Shown in pieces: positions 16,771-20,858 of a DNA stretch of 20,858 bases. The translations under genes and the position numbers were made by a program. This stretch comes from a virus: the IMG/VR virus record IMGVR_UViG_3300037847_007803, positions 12,004 to 32,861 of that record. One strand, written 5' to 3'. A model generated the notes under the pieces. It saw only the letters and a list, made by a program, of their open reading frames with translations. It was not told the DNA's origin and did no database searches. Each line of letters opens with the position of its first letter. Positions within the stretch are counted from its first letter, which is position 1.

Positions 16771-17247
16771 TTATTTATATTTATTTCCTATTAAACTAAT
16801 TGCTTGTTTTGCTTCTTCCAAACTGATTTGGAAAAATTCTTTTTGCATATTTACTCTATAACTTTCTAATTTATGGTGAACTTCCCTTTCAATTGTTTCT
16901 CCATTAAAACATTTATAAGCCCATTCTACTTTATAAGGTAAGGCAACACCTGTAGCAGAGGATATTTGTTTAGCCCTCTCATCAGGTGTTTTTTTAGTAT
17001 AACCTATTTTTAATAAATCAGGGGTAGTGGGATTTGATAAAACATACACCCACTGATCTCCTTCTCCTTTATCAGAATATAAACCTATTTTTTTAGCCGT
17101 ATAATATGTAATATCTTCCCATCCTTCACCTTTGGAGCTAGGGGTTAAAGTAAAATATTTAGCAAATTCTACTCCTTTATTACCATAATTTTCTTTTAAT
17201 GGTATATACCCCTTAGCTTCCTCAACTGAAATTCTAGTTAAACTCAT
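16771..17247 (-). CDS. T5orf172 / GIY-YIG-like protein
   Basis: A 158-aa protein. Residues 67-145 match the T5orf172 branch of the GIY-YIG superfamily: WVYVLSNPTTPDLLKIGYTK at 66-85 (Tyr68 and the KIGYT strand correspond to the two Tyr signature strands), DERAKQIS at 89-96 with the conserved Arg91, then GETIEREVHHKLESYRV at 116-132 with Glu122 in the metal-binding position, and KEFFQI at 136-141. Residues 1-60 are a variable N-terminal part. Such proteins occur widely in phages and are presumed nucleases; a homing role is possible, but it sits in an ordinary operon, not inside an interrupted gene. Its ATG overlaps the DUF932 stop by one base (TAATG). Confidence 0.87.
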   Translation of the reverse strand: MSLTRISVEEAKGYIPLKENYGNKGVEFAKYFTLTPSSKGEGWEDITYYTAKKIGLYSDKGEGDQWVYVLSNPTTPDLLKIGYTKKTPDERAKQISSATGVALPYKVEWAYKCFNGETIEREVHHKLESYRVNMQKEFFQISLEEAKQAISLIGNKYK

Positions 17248-18131
17248 TATGCATTTATGTATTGAAGTGCAACATCAAACATCTTACTATTCAAATCCAT
17301 ATCTTGTTTAAAGTTTTTAATCTGTCTAGCTTTTCTATGCTTAGTACCTACTGTATATTCAAAATCACCTTCAATAATTTTTTCCTGAATAGTATTAAAT
17401 ACACTCCATAAATCATCACCTTTATCTTCAGGTCTAACTGGAGTAATAAACTCATCCATATCAATAGTAATTCTTCTTAATTCATCTTCTGGGAATCTAA
17501 CTGCTAACATATCTTTAGCAAATTTAAGAATTGACTTTTGGTTCATTTTAGTATCAATCATATTATTCATTGATTCTACTGTTAATGGTAATCTTTCCAC
17601 CATTTCAGTAATTTGTTTTTGTAACTCTTCAAAATCATAACCCATATGTCTAATTGCTACTTTTTCAAATTCATTAGTAGAAATAACTAAACCATTTTCA
17701 CAAACCATTCTAAATAAACCAGCAGTAAAGGTAAATGCATTTTTACCATCATGTGAATTAGTTAATAATATTTGTGGAAAAACAGTATCAATTGGGTTTT
17801 TCTTAGCAAACGTACCATCAGTTCTTCTATAACCCGTAGGAGAAGTAATTGATTCTCTAATATTATTAGGCATTTGATTAATTACAATATCATCATTTCT
17901 AAATACTACAAGGTGTTTTTGATAACCTATAGTATCTACTTTTCTAGCTTTAACTTCTTTAGCATCTATTACATTCCATCCTAGTAATTGCATATCATCA
18001 ATTAACTTATCAGTTGGAATATGTGAATACTTACTTGAAACCTCAGGAGAGGGTTTTGTTGAGAATATACTTGGAGCGATTTCTCTTAACTCATCTTTAC
18101 TTAAATATTTACTTGATTTTAAATCTAACAT
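17247..18131 (-). CDS. DUF932 domain protein
   Basis: A 294-aa protein with the DUF932 signature at about 124-149: LTNSHDGKNAFTFTAGLFRM followed by VCENGLV. A C-terminal DDLWSVFNTIQEKIIEGDF segment (239-257) and a Lys/Arg-rich HRKARQIKNFKQD segment (265-277) also fit the family. DUF932 proteins are common in phages and plasmids; their biochemical role is not settled, so none is assigned. The ATG at 18131 follows the recurrent AAATAAAAGTT leader, about 35 nt downstream of the promoter at 18166-18196, making this the first gene of an operon with T5orf172 and the 64-aa gene. Confidence 0.92.
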   Translation of the reverse strand: MLDLKSSKYLSKDELREIAPSIFSTKPSPEVSSKYSHIPTDKLIDDMQLLGWNVIDAKEVKARKVDTIGYQKHLVVFRNDDIVINQMPNNIRESITSPTGYRRTDGTFAKKNPIDTVFPQILLTNSHDGKNAFTFTAGLFRMVCENGLVISTNEFEKVAIRHMGYDFEELQKQITEMVERLPLTVESMNNMIDTKMNQKSILKFAKDMLAVRFPEDELRRITIDMDEFITPVRPEDKGDDLWSVFNTIQEKIIEGDFEYTVGTKHRKARQIKNFKQDMDLNSKMFDVALQYINA

Positions 18132-18165
18132 AACTTTTATTTATTATTTAATTATTAATATGATG

Positions 18166-18196
18166 TGAATATACGAAAGGAAGCCTGGGTAGCCAA
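18166..18196 (-). promoter_or_regulatory. promoter, TTGG-N19-TATATTCA
   Basis: Minus strand: TTGG (18196-18193), 19 nt, TATATTCA (18173-18166), with CTTTCG just before the -7 box. It matches the promoter at 18636 nearly base for base over TTGGCTACCCAGG and CTTTCGTATATT. It drives the DUF932 operon. The -33 box lies inside the hairpin at 18178-18203. Confidence 0.78.
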
Positions 18197-18203
18197 GCTT
18201 CCT
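18178..18203. repeat. inverted repeat overlapping promoter (copy 1)
   Basis: AGGAAGC and GCTTCCT form a 7-bp stem around an inner TGG-GTAG-CCA hairpin, separated by a single C/A mismatch. A related element occurs at 18652-18672 with the same core (CTGGGTAGCCAA) but different outer arms (ATCC/GGAT), suggesting covariation. On the minus strand it is followed only by TTT, so it could be a weak terminator of the small gene ending at 18216, or a DNA operator overlapping the -33 box. Confidence 0.5.
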
Positions 18204-18215
18204 GTGCAGTACTTT

Positions 18216-18326
18216 TTAATAAAATACCCAAAGTGAAAAATAAAATAAATAGAATACTAACGCTATAAATAAAAATCCCGTTATCATATCTATTTTTTCT
18301 TCATATTTTTTAAAAAACTTTCTCAT
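18216..18326 (-). CDS. 36-aa single-span membrane protein
   Basis: A short open frame with a good start: AAAATAAAGGTTATG, the same context as the gene just upstream. The protein begins MRKFFKKYEEKIDMITGFLF and continues with a hydrophobic helix (IALVFYLFYFSLWVFY) to the stop. A basic N-terminus followed by one transmembrane helix fits a small inner-membrane protein. It starts 5 nt after the stop of the 92-aa gene and is followed by the hairpin at 18178-18203. Function unknown; many phages encode such proteins in early operons. Confidence 0.68.
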   Translation of the reverse strand: MRKFFKKYEEKIDMITGFLFIALVFYLFYFSLWVFY

Positions 18327-18331
18327 AACCT

Positions 18332-18610
18332 TTATTTTTTAATTAATAAACTTGGTGAAACTGTATACATATCAAATCTATCACTTGTAGAAACTACTTT
18401 AATATTTTTATTATTAATTTTACTAATCCTAAATGTTTTATTAGGATCCATTTTTTTATGATTAATACTTACAATATCACCTACTTTAAATTCTGATTTA
18501 ATATCGTAGTTTATTTCTGATCTACGAATTTCAACTTGTCTTCTAATATTACTAATTTCTGATTGATTTGAATTTTTAATGAATTCTAACACTTGATCTA
18601 AATTTGACAT
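18332..18610 (-). CDS. 92-aa small protein with KOW/SH3-like fold
   Basis: Residues 1-36 form a helix (SNLDQVLEFIKNSNQSEISN start). Residues 39-92 have the strand pattern of a small SH3/KOW-type barrel: EFKVGDIVSINHKKMDPNKT at 40-59, then FRISKINNKNIKVVS and a C-terminal YTVSPSLLIKK strand. The V-G-D-x-V turn followed by K-x-x-x-I-x-x-I is characteristic of such barrels, which often bind nucleic acid or protein. The ATG follows AATAATAAAGGTT and lies about 25 nt downstream of the promoter at 18636-18666. It is the first gene of a two-gene unit with the 36-aa membrane protein. Function unknown. Confidence 0.8.
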   Translation of the reverse strand: MSNLDQVLEFIKNSNQSEISNIRRQVEIRRSEINYDIKSEFKVGDIVSINHKKMDPNKTFRISKINNKNIKVVSTSDRFDMYTVSPSLLIKK

Positions 18611-18635
18611 AACCTTTATTATTATTATTATGCCG

Positions 18636-18666
18636 TAAATATACGAAAGATATCCTGGGTAGCCAA
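18636..18666 (-). promoter_or_regulatory. promoter, TTGG-N19-TATATTTA
   Basis: Minus strand: TTGG (18666-18663), 19 nt, TATATTTA (18643-18636), with CTTTCG before the -7 box. Upstream, CTGCGCA is matched by CTGCACA at the 18166 promoter. It lies in the 75-nt gap between the stop at 18686 and the ATG at 18610 and drives the 92-aa and 36-aa genes. Confidence 0.78.
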
Positions 18667-18672
18667 ATGGAT
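18652..18672. repeat. inverted repeat overlapping promoter (copy 2)
   Basis: ATCC-TGG-GTAG-CCA-AAT-GGAT: a hairpin with the same inner TGG/CCA stem and GTAG loop as at 18178-18203 but different outer arms and a three-base bulge. It lies between the stop of the 117-aa gene and the -7 box of the promoter at 18636, overlapping its -33 box. Confidence 0.45.
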
Positions 18673-18685
18673 GCGCAGGGAAATT

Positions 18686-19039
18686 TTAAGAAATTGTTAA
18701 TTCCAAATCACCCGTACCTCTTAACATTGAAGAACCTGCTGCTATTGTAGAAGTTGGCGCAAATTGAAGGGTTGCTATTGTATTAGGTTGTAAAACAACA
18801 GACCACTTATAAGAAGAAGTGACTAAAGTTGAGGAATCGATTCCACTAAAAGAACTAAAAGTACCTACTGCATTCGTAGTTGAACTACCCGAATAGTTAC
18901 CATCTGCATTTCTAACTTGTTCCATTGTAAAATAAACAGAACCCGTTGAAGAGTTTCCAAAAAGAAAAGTTGTAGCACCAGAAATTTCTTCCGTCGCTAC
19001 TCCTGCTCCATATAATTGATCTGATGTATAAGTTGCCAT
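18686..19039 (-). CDS. 117-aa Ser/Thr-rich beta protein, probable virion component
   Basis: The composition (Ser, Thr, Gly, Ala; hardly any Lys or Arg; no Cys) matches the structural proteins at the left of the window rather than the neighbouring charged accessory proteins. It begins MATYTSDQLYGAGVATEEIS and ends with beta strands around LQPNTIATLQFAPTSTI and GDLELTIS. No domain is recognised. It is a single gene between a divergent plus-strand gene and the 92-aa gene's promoter. A candidate late motif (ATATTTATAA, 19060-19069) lies 20 nt upstream of the ATG, and AAATAAATT precedes it. A decoration, fibre or tail-tip protein is plausible; not shown by homology. Confidence 0.78.
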   Translation of the reverse strand: MATYTSDQLYGAGVATEEISGATTFLFGNSSTGSVYFTMEQVRNADGNYSGSSTTNAVGTFSSFSGIDSSTLVTSSYKWSVVLQPNTIATLQFAPTSTIAAGSSMLRGTGDLELTIS

Positions 19040-19055
19040 AATTTATTTAATTATT

Positions 19056-19069
19056 ATATTTATAAATAT
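19056..19069. promoter_or_regulatory. palindromic ATATTTATAAATAT, divergent candidate promoter
   Basis: A perfect 14-bp palindrome in the 28-nt gap between divergent starts at 19039 (minus) and 19068 (plus). Each strand carries the ATATTTATAA decamer found upstream of three other genes. For the minus gene it ends 20 nt before the ATG; for the plus gene it runs into the ATG, so that transcript would be leaderless. Promoter role inferred. Confidence 0.42.
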
Positions 19070-19385
19070 GAGAAAGCTCCTTATTATTTTATTATTACCT
19101 ACTTTTTTATTTTTCCAAGATTTTAAAGAAAAAGATAAACAACTTCATTTTGCAGCAGGGATAGTTTTTGGTTCTTTAGGGTATGATTTTGTTTATCAAA
19201 GAACAAAAGATAAAAAGAAGGCTATTTTAGGAGGTATTGCTTTTTCTACATTAGCGGGGTTAGCTAAGGAATTAGCGGATTCAGAAATGTATGAACAAAA
19301 ATTTGATAAAAAGGATTTAATGGCTACTTCAATTGGTGGTTTTACAGTTAGTTTAACTATACCTTTATTTAATAAAAAGAAGTAA
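19068..19385 (+). CDS. YfiM/DUF2279-like membrane-associated protein
   Basis: A 105-aa protein with a signal-like N-terminus (MRKLLIILLLPTFLFFQ), followed by EKDKQLHFAAGIVFGSLGYD at 21-40, a typical DK-x-LHF-x-x-G motif of YfiM/DUF2279-type proteins. Further hydrophobic segments are at 53-65 (ILGGIAFSTLAGL) and 88-101 (TSIGGFTVSLTIPL), separated by the charged KELADSEMYEQKFDKKDL. It could be an envelope protein with two or three membrane or membrane-facing helices. Function in phages is not established; a lysis or envelope-modification role would be a guess. There is no Cys for lipidation at the signal end. The ATG directly abuts a TATATTTATAA box, leaving almost no leader. Confidence 0.82.
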   Translation: MRKLLIILLLPTFLFFQDFKEKDKQLHFAAGIVFGSLGYDFVYQRTKDKKKAILGGIAFSTLAGLAKELADSEMYEQKFDKKDLMATSIGGFTVSLTIPLFNKKK

Positions 19386-19463
19386 AACGACTCTTTCTCT
19401 TTTACATCCCCACATATATAAATACGTATATATTACTTAATATAAATTATTTTAAAAAATTAT

Positions 19464-19494
19464 GTGGATTACCTCATGTATTTTCGTATATTAG
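19464..19494 (+). promoter_or_regulatory. plus-strand promoter, GTGG-N19-TATATTAG
   Basis: GTGG (19464-19467), 19 nt, TATATTAG (19487-19494) with TTTTCG before the -7 box: the same layout as the four minus-strand promoters, with one change in each box. The ATG at 19499 is only 5 nt after the -7 box, near the expected transcription start, predicting a leaderless mRNA. The gap 19386-19463 upstream is AT-rich with no gene. Confidence 0.65.
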
Positions 19495-19498
19495 TTAT

Positions 19499-19906
19499 AT
19501 GGAATTAATTTATTTTATTAGTGGTATTTTAACAGTAGGTGTTGTTTATGGTGTAGTATTATTGCGTCATGTAAAATCTTCACATACGTCGTTACTGGAG
19601 TCGAATCAACATTCCACAAATATCTCTTCTATAAGATATGCTGACATGCAAGAAAAGCTGGATAATATGACAGGGCATATGAATGAGGTAAAAGAGATTA
19701 TGGAAAAAGATTCGTATGAAAATTTAACAAAAATTAAAAAACGAATAGGTAATATGGGGGAGGATATTGCGAATATTCAGAATATTTTAAATAATGATGT
19801 TAATGCGACGGAGAAGAATTTTAACAAAGCATTTACGGAGATACAAACCATTAAAAACAATATTAAAGCGTTAGGGGCGGATCCTAATTTTTTAAATAGG
19901 TATTAA
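19499..19906 (+). CDS. membrane-anchored coiled-coil protein
   Basis: A 135-aa protein with one N-terminal transmembrane helix (residues 3-22, IYFISGILTVGVVYGVVLL) and a long polar helix. Heptad-like segments run from about 46 to 125 (RYADMQEKLDNMTGHMNEVK; later KKRIGNMGEDIANIQNILNN). It ends GADPNFLNRY. Topology is probably N-out with the coiled coil in the cytoplasm. No enzymatic motif is seen. It is alone on the plus strand behind its own promoter, which would give a leaderless transcript; the first codons ATGGAATTA are the only good start. Function unknown; it resembles in build the 100-aa protein upstream of the sigma gene. Confidence 0.82.
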   Translation: MELIYFISGILTVGVVYGVVLLRHVKSSHTSLLESNQHSTNISSIRYADMQEKLDNMTGHMNEVKEIMEKDSYENLTKIKKRIGNMGEDIANIQNILNNDVNATEKNFNKAFTEIQTIKNNIKALGADPNFLNRY

Positions 19907-19928
19907 AATATAAATATATATTTTCCTC

Positions 19929-19990
19929 GGACCCAAAAAGTTTTCGAAAGAAGACAGTTGCCATTTTATGATTTTCTATCATTTGGGTCT
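19929..19990. other. long-range inverted repeat / possible structured RNA
   Basis: GACCCAAA (19930-19937) pairs with TTTGGGTC (19982-19989), extended by a G-T pair, enclosing a TTTCGAAA palindrome (19942-19949) and an ATGAT/ATCAT hairpin (19968-19982, sharing one base with the outer stem). It lies between a gene end and the GC-rich terminator at 20002. It may be a structured 3' end or small RNA; no known family recognised. Confidence 0.35.
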
Positions 19991-19996
19991 AAATGG

Positions 19997-20020
19997 AAAA
20001 AGGCCCCCTTTTGGGGGGCC
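19997..20020 (-). terminator. GC-rich rho-independent terminator
   Basis: GGCCCCC (20002-20008) pairs with GGGGGCC (20014-20020) around a TTTTG loop, by far the most GC-rich stretch nearby. On the minus strand the stem is followed by five T (the A run 19997-20001), the usual intrinsic terminator layout, so it should end the unit carrying 20370 and 20261. On the plus strand the following TAATCTTAATATT is a poorer tract, so it may act weakly in both directions. Confidence 0.75.
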
Positions 20021-20033
20021 TAATCTTAATATT

Positions 20034-20168
20034 ATGAAACAAAAAAAATTTTCCGAATATTTAGGAGTTTATTTTAAATTAACAATAGGAATAAGTATAG
20101 TAGTTACTTGTATTTTTTCTATTTTAGCATTACTTGGGTTTGTGTTGCTTAGGGCAAATCCTTTCTGA
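20034..20168 (+). CDS. 44-aa single-span membrane protein
   Basis: The protein begins MKQKKFSEYLGVYFKLTIGI and continues with one transmembrane helix (about 17-40, SIVVTCIFSILALLGFVLL) to a short end. The same frame is open back to an ATG at 19968, but that extension crosses the terminator hairpin, so the ATG at 20034, behind AT-rich CTTAATATT, is preferred. The last 39 bases overlap the convergent minus-strand gene 20130-20261. Function unknown; the basic N-terminus suggests insertion in the inner membrane. Confidence 0.6.
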   Translation: MKQKKFSEYLGVYFKLTIGISIVVTCIFSILALLGFVLLRANPF

Positions 20169-20261
20169 TGCATAATTTTTAAGTATATCTGGGAACCATG
20201 CGTGTATGAATAATGCTAATGAAGACAACATTGCTAACCTCCAATGTTGCCAATATCCCAT
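20130..20261 (-). CDS. 43-aa protein resembling DUF6356
   Basis: The protein starts MGYWQHWRLAMLSSLALFIH and continues AWFPDILKNYASERI to a Lys-rich end. The Y-W-Q-H-x-R-x-A...H-A-x-x-P pattern is that of DUF6356-type small membrane proteins, recalled rather than searched. One hydrophobic helix spans about 9-23. Its ATG lies just after the stop of the 35-aa gene (TAATATG), suggesting coupling, and the terminator at 19997-20020 follows its stop. Its 3' end overlaps the plus-strand 44-aa gene by 39 bases. Role unknown. Confidence 0.6.
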   Translation of the reverse strand: MGYWQHWRLAMLSSLALFIHAWFPDILKNYASERICPKQHKPK

Positions 20262-20262
20262 A

Positions 20263-20370
20263 TTATTTTCTTTTAGGTGTTTCATCTTTTTTCATGTGAG
20301 CAGTAAGATTAGGATAAATTTTATATAATTCATCCATAAACCATTTATCTATTAATTTTAGTATTTTCAT
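20263..20370 (-). CDS. 35-aa small charged protein
   Basis: The protein begins MKILKLIDKWFMDELYKIYP and ends in a Lys/Glu-rich tail. It is probably one amphipathic helix followed by a basic end. The frame is open upstream to an ATG at 20418, which would add 16 residues; the inner ATG at 20370 is preferred because the extra residues are unlike the rest and an AT-rich leader precedes it. It would be the first gene after the promoter at 20665-20695, with a leader of nearly 300 nt. Function unknown. Confidence 0.5.
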   Translation of the reverse strand: MKILKLIDKWFMDELYKIYPNLTAHMKKDETPKRK

Positions 20371-20664
20371 AAAATATAAGTATATACAATCGATGGTGTA
20401 AGATCGTGTTCGAGTCATAAATATACCTACACCTTTTTTTTCACATATACACGCTATATGGACACCAACGCGCGTGGTATTATGGGGGTATGCATGCGTA
20501 CGGTATATGGTGTGGTTATAGCTATAATATATAATTCAGTGTGTAATAATAAAGTAGTAAGTACCGCGGTATAAAAGTATAAGTAATAAGTATAGGAGTA
20601 CCCGTCGCCAACTGAGTAATTACTACCGTCGTAGTCTTCTACCCATACCGCCTATTGCATCACC

Positions 20665-20695
20665 TAAATATACGAACAATAACCTACGTATCCAA
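20665..20695 (-). promoter_or_regulatory. promoter, TTGG-N19-TATATTTA
   Basis: Minus strand: TTGG (20695-20692), 19 nt, TATATTTA (20672-20665), with GTTCG before the -7 box and TTGGATACGTAGG resembling the TTGGCTACCCAGG of the 18166 and 18636 promoters. The next gene downstream starts near 20370, so the transcript would have a leader of about 290 nt or encode an RNA. Confidence 0.68.
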
Positions 20696-20706
20696 ATTTA
20701 TTTGCA

Positions 20707-20760
20707 ATTATTGCATTAATATTGTTGTATTCACAACGTATTTAATGTATTATTGCATTA
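20707..20760. repeat. direct repeat ATTATTGCATTA (2 copies)
   Basis: The 12-mer ATTATTGCATTA occurs at 20707-20718 and 20749-20760, 42 bases apart start to start, with a partial copy TATTGCATCA at 20653-20662. TTCAC occurs three times in the same region (20731, 20781 and 20813). Iteron-like spacing is not regular, so protein-binding or origin function is only a possibility. Confidence 0.45.
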
Positions 20761-20858
20761 TCCTCAATGTTAACTGAATGTTCACGTGTGTATATTGTGT
20801 TGTTCACAAATATATACTTGTCGAGTCGAAATAGGTTGGCTTCCACCACATAAAGGTT

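Larger units (their letters stand above)
20371..20858. other. gene-poor region with palindromes, alternating Pu/Py tracts and short repeats
   Basis: No convincing gene in 488 bases. It contains perfect palindromes TTATAGCTATAA (20516-20527) and TACCGCGGTA (20562-20571), a hairpin ACTAC-CGTC-GTAGT (20622-20635), a hairpin GTTGT-ATTC-ACAAC (20724-20737), and alternating purine/pyrimidine tracts at 20442-20454, 20488-20502 and 20783-20795. It is locally richer in CG dinucleotides than the rest. It could hold a long structured leader RNA from the promoter at 20665 or a replication-origin-like region; neither is shown. Confidence 0.5.

Noticed and set aside
16125-16794. Plus-strand open frames opposite the nuclease-like and 64-aa genes
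   Set aside because: Antisense to genes with clear family motifs or coupled starts.
19968-20033. Upstream ATG extending the 44-aa membrane protein to 66 aa
   Set aside because: The extension is translated through the GC-rich terminator hairpin (PPFGGP) and would be an artefact of it.
20390-20440. GTTCGAGTC resembling a tRNA T-loop
   Set aside because: The flanking bases do not pair as a T stem and no acceptor, D or anticodon arms could be placed.
20458-20574. Plus-strand open frame of 38 codons
   Set aside because: No promoter or A-rich leader, codons unlike neighbours (GCG, CGT, ACG), and it crosses the palindromes; probably chance.
20815-20858. GTCGAA...CCACCA resembling a tRNA 3' end
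   Set aside because: No matching T stem or cloverleaf upstream within the window.
1-20858. CRISPR array, integrase, transposon or attachment site
   Set aside because: No regularly spaced repeats, transposase, recombinase or paired att-like repeats were found.

Overview
The window is one contiguous piece of an AT-rich, tailed, contractile (T4-like) bacteriophage genome, most likely infecting a member of the Bacteroidota. The phage call rests on a recognisable baseplate gene set (gp25-like wedge protein, gp6/baseplate-J wedge protein, gp5-like central spike protein), a gp55-like late sigma factor, and tightly packed genes with many one-base TAATG stop/start overlaps. The host call rests on regulatory sequence. 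Five intergenic promoters match TTGG-N19-TATATTTA, close to the Bacteroidota housekeeping pattern (TTTG near -33, TAnnTTTG near -7). Start codons sit behind A-rich leaders such as AATAAARGTTATG with no Shine-Dalgarno sequence. No integrase, tRNA, rRNA, IS element or CRISPR array was seen.

Layout: from 1 to 13350 (minus strand) lies a late structural block. In transcription order it holds a 116-aa helical protein, the gp5-like spike, a 562-aa protein with a carboxypeptidase-regulatory-like beta domain and a membrane segment, a 121-aa protein, the gp25-like and gp6-like wedge proteins, a DNRLRE-like beta protein, a coiled-coil protein with a glycine-rich tail, and a giant tail/fibre protein that is open through the left edge. 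From 13386 to 18610 (minus strand) lies an expression and accessory block: a KOW/SH3-like small protein, a tiny membrane protein, DUF932, a T5orf172 (GIY-YIG-like) protein, small helical proteins, a staphylococcal-nuclease-like protein, a Cys-rich putative zinc protein, an HD-domain protein, a membrane coiled-coil protein and the late sigma factor. From 18686 to 20370 genes are small and lie on both strands: a probable virion protein, a YfiM/DUF2279-like protein, a membrane-anchored coiled-coil protein, a single-span membrane protein, and two tiny minus-strand genes, one resembling DUF6356. From 20371 to 20858 there is no convincing gene, only a promoter, palindromes and short repeats.

How it fits together (inference): the TTGG-N19-TATATTTA promoters probably use host RNA polymerase and drive the accessory block, ending with the late sigma gene. 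A second motif, ATATTTATAA, was found only at four intergenic sites just upstream of start codons. One copy lies directly behind the sigma gene and ahead of the structural block, so it is a candidate late promoter read by that sigma factor. Two promoter-linked hairpins of related sequence separate successive transcription units near 18180 and 18660.
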